Below, in pieces: positions 44,252-52,659 of a stretch of 64,000 bases of DNA. Under the pieces are notes generated by a model that worked only from the letters and a program-made list of their open reading frames with translations, did no database searches and was not told the origin of the DNA. The DNA is taken from assembly GCF_900130125.1 (NCBI RefSeq), contig NZ_FQXY01000010.1, positions 558,001-622,000 of the forward strand, read 5' to 3'. Position 1 is the first letter of the stretch; each line of letters starts with the position of its first letter. The stretch comes from Bacteroides congonensis. Lineage in GTDB: Bacteria; Bacteroidota; Bacteroidia; Bacteroidales; Bacteroidaceae. The position numbers and the translations under genes were made by a program.

Positions 44252-47200
44252 TTAGAAATCAACTTTAATACCTGCCGTAAACGAGAATGGTTGACTGAAC
44301 GACATCGCTCCTGTTTTGGGATTTACCGCTTCCGGATCATACCCTTCCTTATTCTTGGTCCACAACCAGATATTATTAAATTGTGCCGTCAATGATAAAC
44401 GGCGAAGCGGCGTACGTTTCAGCCAATTCTGCGGAACTTCGTAATTCAACAATATCTCACGCAAACGAATCATGTTTCCATTACGAATACTATTGGAAGA
44501 ATACATCACTGCATAAGAACGATATTGTGTATTTGCCCAATTGGCTTCCATGGTTGGAAGGCAAGCTATGTCAGTCTTGTTCTCATCTCCCGGTTCTCTC
44601 CAGCGCTCTGCAATTTTATCGGTAAGAGAAGGAGAAGTAGCATAAGCATCCATGCTTGGATATTCGGCACGGAAAACATGACCGAAATTATAGGTAAACA
44701 AGAAGCTGGCCTGCAGGCTCTTGTACTGGAATGAAGTAGAGAAACTTCCGTTATATTTAGGTTGATAAGTACCACTGTATTCCAGGTCATCCGCATCTAA
44801 TGTAGCAATATCATATGTCTTATTTCCATCTTTGTCATACACCATCGGTTCTCCGTTACTATCCAGCCCGGCCCAGCGATAACTCCAAAGAGCTTCACGC
44901 GCGTATCCCTCTACAAATTCCGTCAAACCGGTGACACGATTCAGGTGAGGACTGCTTTCATTAATGTTATTATTGGTAATCTTGTTGGAGTTATGAGCAA
45001 AAATCCAGTTGACATTCCAATTGAAATTACGCAGTTTGAGAACATCAACTCCCAACTGAAGTTCAAATCCTTTGTTTGTCATATCAGCAGCATTAATTCT
45101 TGCGCTGGCATAACCCGTGGTCGGGTCAAGCAATGTACTTCCTAACAAATCATAACAAGAATTATTATAGTAAGTAAATGTTGCATTGATCCGGTCGAAC
45201 AAGCCCAAATCCAACGATACATTTGTAGAACGATTTCGCTCCCAACGAAGCTTGGGATTGGGTGGTGTGCTCAAACGTACTACATAATCTCCGACAGCCG
45301 GAATGTACGTTCTTCTACCTACCATCACCGGAGTTGTACCACCTGAACGGTCAAAATTACCGGTCAACCCCCAAGAAGCACGCAACATCAAAGCAGAAAT
45401 AAAATCGACATCAAAGAACTTCTCATTTTTCACATTCCAGTTGGCTCCCAATGCCCATATAGGGTTACGGCGATATTTATCACTCACACCAAACAAATTC
45501 GACTTATCAATACGCATACTGCCACTCAACGTATAGCGGTTATCATATGTATAGACTGCGGACAGGAAGTAGGAGATTTCTTTATTCAGCACATCACTGA
45601 AACCATCGTAACTGGTAGAGTAATATCTATTTTTATCCCCGTTCCACCATGTCACACCATCCTGCAATGAAACAGCGTCAATAGGCTGCCATGACAGAAT
45701 CTGGTCATCATACCCAAGTTTACGGTATTTCTCCATATAATAATGCCTGCTACGCATTTCAAAACCTGCAACAGCATTTACATAGTGCTGTTTATCCGCT
45801 CCGAAACTACGGTTCAAAGTTGCTCCGAATTTCAGGATCCAAGCATCTGTTGTTGCTTGCTGGTGATCAAGTATATCACTGTTAGGAATGTTGTAAGTCA
45901 GTGTGTTTGTACTATTCGGAACTGCCATCGAGTTAATCAATGTACGGCCATCATAACTTTTCTTTGAGATAATATTCTTGTGTGTACTCAACGATTTCTC
46001 ATATTGATAATCGGCTGAAACGCTTAATCCGCTAATGATCTTGAAATCAGCTCCGACACGTACTTTATAATTCACGCCGTTTGTCTTGTCATTCGCCATA
46101 TCAACCTCATCCAACAAATTCTTTCCCTGATCGTAATAACCATACTGGGAAACCATCGTTTTAGAATATTCGTGGTTAAAGCTACTGTAATCAGCAATAC
46201 GGTTATTATTTTCATCCAGCAACATCTGGAAAGGATACAAATTATAAATATCACTTGACAAAGAAGAATACCCGTTATCATTCTTCACAAAATTAGCGAT
46301 TATATCCGAGCGCAGAGTCAAAAAAGGCAATATCTTATAAGATGTCCTTGAGTTGATATTAATAGACTGATTACTATCACCGATATAAGATGAATGCCCA
46401 CCAATAAAGCTACCGGACAGGAAATAATTGACCTTATCAGTACCACCGGAGATAGAAAGCATATGATGATGTTGCAAAGCACTACGCAAGAGATTATCTT
46501 CAATCTGTTTACGATTATAATTGGTTGCCAATTTGCCCAGACGGCTGTCCATCGCAGCAAGTTGTGCCTCTGTCAGCATACTCATATCATCCAACGTATA
46601 GTCGTTAATGATCTCCTGAGATAAAGAATATCCATTTGTATTATAACCAAAATAACCGGGAAAATAATAACCACCTAAAAATGCAGTCCGGTCGTAATCT
46701 ATTAATTGTTCAGAGTTTACCCGATGCAAATCATCAAAATCAGGTTGTGCGCTTACCTTTACATTGCCCGAATATGAAATGCGGAAATCATTAGCTTTCC
46801 CCTTTTTAGTTGTAATCACTACTACTCCGTTGGCTGCACGAGACCCCCAAATGGCTGCTGCCGCCGCATCTTTCAGTACTGTGATACTTTCTACCATATC
46901 CATATTTTCGGGAAGCTCTTCCACTTCAAAATCATCTACGATAAAAAGCGGTTTATTGCCCGAATTAAGAGATGCACCGCCACGTATCCGATACTCATTA
47001 TTATATACTGTCAAGCCCGGAACAGCACCTTCCAATATTCCCTGCAAAGAATTACTACTTCGTAACTCGATATCCTTACTATTGATAGTGTTTACAGCTC
47101 CTGTCACATTATATTTTTTCATCACCTGATAGCCTGTCACCACCACATCATCCAACGAAATGCTGTTATTGGAAAGACTGATGTTCATTTTTGAACTGGA

Positions 47201-47791
47201 ACCGGGCATCTTCTGTTTTGTCCCATATCCGATATATGAGAAAATAAGTACATCATTCTCTCCAATCTTTATCGAATAGTTTCCATCAATATCCGTAATA
47301 GTAGCAATGTTCTTGTCTTTCACGCGTACATTACATCCTATTAAAGGTTGTCCGTCATTCGCATCCGTCACCTTACCCGTGACCAGATGATATTTGTCAT
47401 CTTTTTGAGCTCCGGTAGCCTGACGGCGAATCTGTATCATCTTACCGTTAATTTCATACGTCAGCGGTTGCCCTTTCAATATCACATTCAAAAGTTCGGT
47501 AACCGTCCGGTTCTGAAACTTGACAACGACTCTTTTGGTCAAGTCCACATCCTGCACATTGAACCAGATTGAATATCCCATACGAACTTTGACCTGTTCC
47601 AAGGCTTCTTTGACACTCAAAGTTTGCGTTTCAGCAGTCCCAGAGTTTGATTGTGCAGAAACAGTAGTTACTTCCGCCGGAAAAAGCATGAAAAACAATA
47701 GCAGTAACCCATAAATATATCTACACGGGAAATAAATGTTATTTAGACAAAAATAGCTGTTTCTTAATACGTTATTTACTTTATATTCCAT
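44252..47791 (-). CDS. SusC-like TonB-dependent transducer with STN domain
   Basis: A 1179-residue outer-membrane transporter. After a hydrophobic signal (about 28-47, VTTVSAQ) comes an STN domain (about 57-120: SVKEALEQVKVRMGYSIWFNVQ, FQNRTVTELLNVILKGQPL), which in FecA-type transducers talks to an anti-sigma factor. Then follow a carboxypeptidase-regulatory-like sandwich (about 133-210), a TonB-box-like DDVVVTGYQ, a plug domain with the WGSRAANGVVVITTKKG signature, and a barrel ending in FSFTAGIKVDF. The adjacent FecR and ECF sigma genes complete a cell-surface signalling set. The substrate is unknown; such sets in Bacteroides often serve host glycans. Confidence 0.93.
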   Translation of the reverse strand: MEYKVNNVLRNSYFCLNNIYFPCRYIYGLLLLFFMLFPAEVTTVSAQSNSGTAETQTLSVKEALEQVKVRMGYSIWFNVQDVDLTKRVVVKFQNRTVTELLNVILKGQPLTYEINGKMIQIRRQATGAQKDDKYHLVTGKVTDANDGQPLIGCNVRVKDKNIATITDIDGNYSIKIGENDVLIFSYIGYGTKQKMPGSSSKMNISLSNNSISLDDVVVTGYQVMKKYNVTGAVNTINSKDIELRSSNSLQGILEGAVPGLTVYNNEYRIRGGASLNSGNKPLFIVDDFEVEELPENMDMVESITVLKDAAAAAIWGSRAANGVVVITTKKGKANDFRISYSGNVKVSAQPDFDDLHRVNSEQLIDYDRTAFLGGYYFPGYFGYNTNGYSLSQEIINDYTLDDMSMLTEAQLAAMDSRLGKLATNYNRKQIEDNLLRSALQHHHMLSISGGTDKVNYFLSGSFIGGHSSYIGDSNQSININSRTSYKILPFLTLRSDIIANFVKNDNGYSSLSSDIYNLYPFQMLLDENNNRIADYSSFNHEYSKTMVSQYGYYDQGKNLLDEVDMANDKTNGVNYKVRVGADFKIISGLSVSADYQYEKSLSTHKNIISKKSYDGRTLINSMAVPNSTNTLTYNIPNSDILDHQQATTDAWILKFGATLNRSFGADKQHYVNAVAGFEMRSRHYYMEKYRKLGYDDQILSWQPIDAVSLQDGVTWWNGDKNRYYSTSYDGFSDVLNKEISYFLSAVYTYDNRYTLSGSMRIDKSNLFGVSDKYRRNPIWALGANWNVKNEKFFDVDFISALMLRASWGLTGNFDRSGGTTPVMVGRRTYIPAVGDYVVRLSTPPNPKLRWERNRSTNVSLDLGLFDRINATFTYYNNSCYDLLGSTLLDPTTGYASARINAADMTNKGFELQLGVDVLKLRNFNWNVNWIFAHNSNKITNNNINESSPHLNRVTGLTEFVEGYAREALWSYRWAGLDSNGEPMVYDKDGNKTYDIATLDADDLEYSGTYQPKYNGSFSTSFQYKSLQASFLFTYNFGHVFRAEYPSMDAYATSPSLTDKIAERWREPGDENKTDIACLPTMEANWANTQYRSYAVMYSSNSIRNGNMIRLREILLNYEVPQNWLKRTPLRRLSLTAQFNNIWLWTKNKEGYDPEAVNPKTGAMSFSQPFSFTAGIKVDF

Positions 47792-47913
47792 ATTTTTGTA
47801 GTCTTCTTAATGTATTAATATCCGTTTTACATTCTGAATCCGAACCGGCAGTGTTGGCGCATTGCCGGTTCATCCGTTTTATTATTACTTCTTTCTTATT
47901 TATCCATAGGCAG

Positions 47914-48996
47914 TCATTTATTCTTGTTGATGATTATTTTATTGTCTCTTACTTCGTAATAAATTTCTCCCGAAGATGTTATCACATCCAGAATCTCGTA
48001 CAGATTTTCCTCATTACGAAAATCTCCGTAATAAATGCCTGTCGCAATTTCCTTGCAACCCAGCTGGATAGTTACATTATACGCCCTGCTCAAATCTTTC
48101 ACAATCTGAGACAGCGGCTCTTCATCAAAAAACAGCGTATTTCGGAAAGTCTGGTTAGGAGTATGCATCTGAGGCAGCAGTTTATCCACTTTGGGCTCGA
48201 TAATTGTCAATGTTTCCTTTTGCTGTTCTGTCCACGAGACATAATTTTCAGCCTCCACCTGGCGAACCTGAATATCAGGACTTCCTTTCATGATAACAGC
48301 TTGCTCATTAGGTACAAGAATCGTTTCTTTGCTGTGTGTATTATTAGTTATAACACTTAAGCTACCGTTCAATAAAGTGACCCGCTTTCTCTCATCAGCA
48401 GAATAAGCTTTCATATTAAACTGTGTACCCAACACCCGTATGCGAGTCTCTCCTGCATATACTTCAAAGGCTATCTTCTTATTCTTGGTTACATCAAAAA
48501 AGCCTTCTCCGTCGAGATAAACTGTACGGTTGTTTTTTCCAAAATCTTCGGTATAACTCAATTTAGAACCAGAGTTCAACCATACGGCCGTCCCGTCGGG
48601 CAACACGATTTGAGATTTAGAACCTGCCGGCACTGTGACCTGCATACCGCCACCTGTGACGGTATCCGCAGTATAAAAAAACATATGGAGTCCTACCCCA
48701 ATCAACAGAGCAACGACAGCCACCGAAGCATATCTCAGGACAGGCAGCCAAAAGCCGCTTATCTTTCTCTGTTGTATCCGCCTTTTCAGGCGCTTCCAAG
48801 AGCGCATATTATCTTTCTCAAACAATCGTCTGTCCGACGCAACCGACTGTACCTTAAGTAATACGCAATAATCGCGGTATAACTTCCTGTTATCTTCAGA
48901 AGTATTATACCAGTTTAGGAGTTCTTTCGCTTCCTGTTCTGTCAGATTGTTACTTAATTGACGAACAATCATTTCTTCAAGATTATCAATAGGCAT
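47914..48996 (-). CDS. FecR-family anti-sigma factor
   Basis: About 360 residues from the ATG at 48996 (MPIDNLEEMIVRQL...); an ATG 13 codons upstream gives a less typical start. The N-terminal cytosolic part binds sigma (NNLTEQEAKELLNWYNTSEDN), a membrane segment follows at about 85-105 (ASVAVVALLIGVGLHMFFY), the periplasmic FecR domain carries QVTVPAGSKSQIVLPDGTAVWLNSGSKLSY and GEGFFDVTKNKKIAFEV, and a C-terminal DUF4974-like domain (NQTFRNTLFFDEEPLSQIVKDLSRAYNV) would contact the transporter's STN domain. It lies between the sigma gene and the SusC gene in one orientation. It keeps the sigma factor off until ligand is bound. Confidence 0.92.
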   Translation of the reverse strand: MPIDNLEEMIVRQLSNNLTEQEAKELLNWYNTSEDNRKLYRDYCVLLKVQSVASDRRLFEKDNMRSWKRLKRRIQQRKISGFWLPVLRYASVAVVALLIGVGLHMFFYTADTVTGGGMQVTVPAGSKSQIVLPDGTAVWLNSGSKLSYTEDFGKNNRTVYLDGEGFFDVTKNKKIAFEVYAGETRIRVLGTQFNMKAYSADERKRVTLLNGSLSVITNNTHSKETILVPNEQAVIMKGSPDIQVRQVEAENYVSWTEQQKETLTIIEPKVDKLLPQMHTPNQTFRNTLFFDEEPLSQIVKDLSRAYNVTIQLGCKEIATGIYYGDFRNEENLYEILDVITSSGEIYYEVRDNKIIINKNK

Positions 48997-49068
48997 AAAT
49001 AGTATCTTTTTATCTAATGACGATAAAAGACTCATTACAGGGTAGTCAAAAAAGGAACTTTTTTTAAT

Positions 49069-49644
49069 TTATTTTGAGAAAAGTGAAAAATAGACGCTTA
49101 AAATAAGCAGAAGATAAGGTCCCAACTCTTTACGAAGAGTTGATAAAGCGTTCTTTATGTGATACTTAACCGTATTTATAGAGATATTCAGTTCTTCAGC
49201 TATTTCAGCATAACTTTTATTCTCATAACGGCTGAGATAGAATACTTTCTGGCATTCTTCAGGAAGCAAGGCAATCTTTTCACTTATCATCGCCTCTAGT
49301 TCCTCCATAACATATCGTTCGAAAATATCTTCCTCACGCACAAAACAACGGGAGGTGACTGATTCCAGATCCAGGAATTGCTCATTTTTTTGAGTACGAA
49401 GATAATCTATACTATGATTCCGGACAGCCTTCAACAGATAAGCCTTCAGTGAAGACACAGGCAAAGCTTCATGACGCTTTTCCCATAGTGTAAAGAATAC
49501 ATCCTCCGCTACTGCTTCACTAATCTGTACATCTTGCACATATTGATAAGAAACAGCGCACAAAAGGCTATAATATTCATTAAAAATGATACTAAAAGCT
49601 TTTTCGTTTCCCTTTTTCAGTTCTTCCTGCCATTTTTGCATCAT
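49069..49644 (-). CDS. ECF-type RNA polymerase sigma factor
   Basis: A 191-residue ECF sigma factor. Region 2 covers about 12-78 (AFSIIFNEYYSLLCAVSYQYVQD... AYLLKAVRNHSIDYLRTQ). Region 4 covers about 120-175 (LLPEECQKVFYLSRYENKSYAEIAEELNISINTVKYHIKNALSTLRKEL), a clear helix-turn-helix. A hydrophobic tail (YLLLILSVYFSLFSK) is typical of Bacteroides FecI-like factors. It starts the anti-sigma/SusCD/thioredoxin operon and presumably drives its transcription after FecR release. No TAnnTTTG box is seen upstream. Confidence 0.93.
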   Translation of the reverse strand: MMQKWQEELKKGNEKAFSIIFNEYYSLLCAVSYQYVQDVQISEAVAEDVFFTLWEKRHEALPVSSLKAYLLKAVRNHSIDYLRTQKNEQFLDLESVTSRCFVREEDIFERYVMEELEAMISEKIALLPEECQKVFYLSRYENKSYAEIAEELNISINTVKYHIKNALSTLRKELGPYLLLILSVYFSLFSK

Positions 49645-49787
49645 AGTGCAAAGAAAGTGATTTTTTTCATTTGCTGTGACATCAAATACAAAAAATCACT
49701 TTATCTTTTTACAAAGAGGTAAAAAGCTGCACTATTAGGTGGAAAGCCGCGTGGTACTTCCTTGCTTCTGTAAAGAGAGAAGATGCT

Positions 49788-50303
49788 TTACTTTCCGTTA
49801 CATTCGGCTTTTATCATAATATCACTCTCCCTTTTATCATCTTTTTCTTCACTAGTTTCTGCATCCAATCGGCTCAACAGGTATAATACATTCTCAAGAT
49901 GTATATAGTTAGACCGACTCATTTTTCTAAATTGCCAACTATTTTTGGTTATATCTATTACGCAATTAATCAAACTGCCTACCGCATCGGCACCTTGCTG
50001 ACGATTGGCATTAGAAATATGAATACTCATCATATACATTCCAAATCCTTTAATCACCTCTTTCACACTTATAGACTTATAGCTATGAATAGCATTAAAA
50101 GCCACCACATTGCTACGAAGTACATTAGCCAAATCTTCCAATCTTTTCCGGTCGGTGCATTGCACCAAATAACTGTCAGGATTAACAAAACGACTAAATG
50201 TCAGATAAAAAGTCATCATTTCATCATCTGATGAAAAAATGGCATGCATGAATTGTGTCGCGTCCCCCGGGCGAACTTGCTGATTGTTTAAAACCTCTTC
50301 CAT
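49788..50303 (-). CDS. Unknown cytoplasmic protein
   Basis: A 171-residue protein with no signal peptide and no motif that I recognise. It is mostly helical (FMHAIFSSDDEMMTFYLTFSRFV, RKRLEDLANVLRSNVVAFNAI, SVKEVIKGFGMYMMSIHISNANRQQGADAVGSLINCVI, SNYIHLENVLYLLSRLDAET), with a charged C-terminal tail (SEEKDDKRESD). Codon use and the start MEEVLNNQQ look like a real gene. It stands alone between the ECF operon and a long non-coding stretch rich in inverted repeats. No function is proposed. Confidence 0.65.
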   Translation of the reverse strand: MEEVLNNQQVRPGDATQFMHAIFSSDDEMMTFYLTFSRFVNPDSYLVQCTDRKRLEDLANVLRSNVVAFNAIHSYKSISVKEVIKGFGMYMMSIHISNANRQQGADAVGSLINCVIDITKNSWQFRKMSRSNYIHLENVLYLLSRLDAETSEEKDDKRESDIMIKAECNGK

Positions 50304-50387
50304 AAGAATTTAAAATTAAATGGTGAATAAATTAAGTTCAATGGGGCGATACAGAAAGGTAGTTTTAGAAAATAAAAGAAGCGGTTC

Positions 50388-50552
50388 CGCCTGTCCCATT
50401 GCATTCCACTATCCACGACAGCAGTAGGTGCATTAACATCCTACATGGGGGTACGAAACCGCCATATAGGACTGATGGGACGGGCATAAAAAAGCCCGCC
50501 ACATTGGTACGGCAGGTTTCCCTGTCGTGGTCTAAAATGGAATGCACTACAA
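50388..50552. repeat. Structured non-coding element: possible RNA or small mobile repeat
   Basis: About 165 bp with stacked inverted repeats: GCATTCCA (50401-50408) pairs with TGGAATGC (50538-50545), and CCACGACAG (50413-50421) with CTGTCGTGG (50522-50530). Inside are GTAGG/CCTAC, CGGCAGG/CCTGTCG and GGGC-TAAAAAA-GCCC type hairpins. CTGTCCCAT near 50390 can alternatively pair with ATGGGACGGG near 50475, so two exclusive folds are possible. Short open frames cross it on both strands but their residues mirror the repeats and are not convincing genes. I recall similar sequences as multi-copy intergenic repeats of Bacteroides, but cannot confirm this. Confidence 0.6.
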
Positions 50553-50669
50553 AGATAGAATATAAAATCAGAAAAGGAGATAGAAAATCCGTATAATTTA
50601 GAATTCATAGTAATAAACTCAGTACAAAAACCTCTAAGATTAACCTATAACTATAATATGCATTCAAAG

Positions 50670-51122
50670 GGTTCACCAGTTTCACCTTCATATGAACGAC
50701 TATGAATCAGCGACTTATGGTGACGTAAAGGGGAAAACATAGAAGTAATCGTCCTTCACATCCTTCACAGCACATAAATCTGTCTTACAACGTTTATTGG
50801 ACATATAGTTCCAATGTGTTGGACATATAGCTCCAACGTCTTGGATATATAGATCCAGCGTCTTGGGTATATATACCCAACAGTTCAAGTATTAACATCC
50901 TAGGTACAGGGTATTAATACCTAATAGTTCAAATGTTAATACCTGACGGGACATTTGATTATAGCATATTTATTTTTGCTATAAGCATATTTGTTTTTGA
51001 TTATAGCATATTTGAAAAAAACGGTGAAGGGTGTGAAGGCTAATGTATGCTGATTTTTATGCTTTCTTTCACCATAAGTCGCTGATATGTAGTTGTTCAG
51101 ATTAAGGTGAAACTGGTGAACC
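50670..51122. repeat. 453-bp element with 99-bp inverted arms
   Basis: The outer 54 bases of each arm (50670-50723 and 51069-51122) are reverse complements at 48 of 54 positions, beginning GGTTCACCAGTTTCACCTT. At the same 29-base spacing inside each arm, CCTTCACATCCTTCAC (50753-50768) matches the complement of 51024-51039 at 15 of 16. The arms are thus 99 bases each, enclosing 255 bases that carry array D and a 21-bp AT-rich repeat (GATTATAGCATATTT). No reading frame of note is inside. It fills most of the 843-bp gap between the unknown gene and the ATPase gene. Confidence 0.85.
50797..50950. repeat. 22-bp period palindrome array D
   Basis: Seven units of exactly 22 bp start at 50797, 50819, 50841, 50863, 50885, 50907 and 50929. 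The first four are palindromes of the type TTGGA-CATATAG-TCCAA in which the arms co-vary: TTGGA..TCCAA, TTGGG..CCCAA. Units 5-7 change to CAAGTATTAACATCC and CAGGGTATTAATACC types but keep the phase. From about 50956 a 21-bp AT-rich repeat follows. The compensating changes suggest that pairing, not sequence, is kept. Confidence 0.85.
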
Positions 51123-51145
51123 TCCGTTTGTAAACTATTAGAGAG

Positions 51146-52453
51146 TTACATATCCTTTAATGAAAATCCACGATATTCAATCTGATAATCGGCATATTGT
51201 CGGGCTATCGCTACCGCCTTATTTTCTAAGATGTGTAAATTGATACGTGCTTCATTCCTTTTCACTTCGCCTATCAGCATACGCTTTTCAAAATCATTCA
51301 CCGCCACAATATCAATCTCATTTTCGCCTTTTCTATCCCAATAGCCTTGCACATCAGAATATTCCTTAGATTCAGCCAAGCAAACACGAAAATATTTCTC
51401 CAATACGTTTCCACTGAAGGTTTCATAGTCCCGCTCGACAATTTCACGTACATAATCCAAATTGCCTATCTCAACAGCGCTCCGGTATTTATAAACAAAC
51501 CTGAACCAGAACCGGAGAAAGTTATCCTCTATCTTATATTTATTATTCCGGCTTCCTTCCTTGGCCATAAAAGGACGAGTACGCCTAATCAGATTATACT
51601 CGTTTTCCAACTTATCCAAATAACCACCTACAGGCATATTTAACGTACTCTCAATATCCCCTCTGGAAGTTTTGGACGAAGCTATCAATGACAAAACAGA
51701 AAAATAATTTGTATAATCCCGACCAAATTCCTCAATTAATACATCTCGTCCTTCTTCCAGAAAATAGGAGCCCTCCGAGAGAACCGTCTTCAATATTTTA
51801 TCCTTAGTAAAAGCTTTGCGTACAACCAATTGCTCGATATATTTTGCGACTCCACCCGTTATCATATAAAATGCCAACAAATCTTCCGATGTATATTGGG
51901 GATGATAATCATGTAATATTTCTTTTAGGGTAGACATATCAAAAGGTTTCAAATGTATCCGGGATGTCACCCGACCATAAAGAGGCTCTTTTGCATTCTC
52001 AAATATTTGTTTCATCATCGAATAAATAGAACCACAAAGCACCAGATTAATCTTGCTTTCTTCCTTTATTGAGTCCCAAATATTCTGCATGTCGCTGAAC
52101 ACAGATGGATTGAGATTTCTGAATTCTTGAAATTCATCTATAATCAATGTAAAGTTCAAACGTTTGGAAAGTTGCATGATTACTTTAAATAATTGGGAAA
52201 AGCTTGTAAACTGCCCCAAGGTCTCATGCAGTTTTATCTCGACTTCATTGACAAACTCTTCACAGAGCAAAACTTCATTCTTTCGGCCGACAAAAAAATA
52301 AAGCACGGGAGTCTTCACAAACGCATTCTTCAAAAGAGTAGTCTTTCCGATACGACGACGTCCTACCATCATTGTCATTTGTGCATACTCGGATGAGAGT
52401 TCCTCAATCTCCTGCAATATCTCTATTTCCCTTTTTCTATCGTAGAATTTCAT
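51146..52453 (-). CDS. AAA-type ATPase with DUF234 C-terminal domain
   Basis: A 435-residue cytoplasmic protein of the archaeal-type STAND/AAA ATPase family. Walker A is GRRRIGKTTL at 31-40 and Walker B FTLIIDEFQEF near 120. A winged-helix region (SKTSRGDIESTLNMPVGGYLDKLENEYNLI) and a C-terminal DUF234 nuclease-like domain (KYRSAVEIG..., GYWDRKGENEIDIVAVNDFEKRMLIGEVKRN) follow; the E-x-D-x-V...E-V-K pattern resembles PD-(D/E)XK nucleases. Such genes are frequent, mobile and of unknown role in Bacteroidetes; some may act in defence. It stands alone, preceded by AT-rich DNA. Confidence 0.85.
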   Translation of the reverse strand: MKFYDRKREIEILQEIEELSSEYAQMTMMVGRRRIGKTTLLKNAFVKTPVLYFFVGRKNEVLLCEEFVNEVEIKLHETLGQFTSFSQLFKVIMQLSKRLNFTLIIDEFQEFRNLNPSVFSDMQNIWDSIKEESKINLVLCGSIYSMMKQIFENAKEPLYGRVTSRIHLKPFDMSTLKEILHDYHPQYTSEDLLAFYMITGGVAKYIEQLVVRKAFTKDKILKTVLSEGSYFLEEGRDVLIEEFGRDYTNYFSVLSLIASSKTSRGDIESTLNMPVGGYLDKLENEYNLIRRTRPFMAKEGSRNNKYKIEDNFLRFWFRFVYKYRSAVEIGNLDYVREIVERDYETFSGNVLEKYFRVCLAESKEYSDVQGYWDRKGENEIDIVAVNDFEKRMLIGEVKRNEARINLHILENKAVAIARQYADYQIEYRGFSLKDM

Positions 52454-52590
52454 AAGCTATCTATCAATTAATGCAACAGTGGTTACTGTAACAGCGGTTG
52501 CGTTAGCGCAAATATCACAATTATTCTACTGAATTCCAAAGAGAAACCATCTTTTCTAATAGTGATTTAGAAAAGTTTTAAAGAAAGAAG

Positions 52591-52630
52591 GAGAATGTTA
52601 CTCCTATCTTGACAAGATAGTAACATTCTC
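52591..52630 (-). terminator. Terminator after the GH3 gene
   Basis: GAGAATGTTACT pairs with AGTAACATTCTC, and the inside ATCTTG-ACAAGAT adds another stem; this long hairpin lies 30 bp after the GH3 stop on the minus strand. Confidence 0.8.
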
Positions 52631-52659
52631 CCAAGAATCCATTTTTACCAAACTTCTAC

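Noticed and set aside
50399..50596. Short plus-strand open frame of 65 codons in the structured element
   Set aside because: It lies inside the inverted repeats and is matched by a frame on the opposite strand; there is no ribosome-binding signal, so RNA or repeat structure explains it better.
50797..50950. Possible CRISPR array or attachment-site cluster
   Set aside because: The 22-bp units vary within the palindrome and have no unique spacers; no integrase is nearby.
51146..52453. Calling the ATPase a defence system
   Set aside because: The Walker motifs and DUF234 domain are clear, but no partner toxin, nuclease or phage-related neighbour is present, so a defence role cannot be supported.
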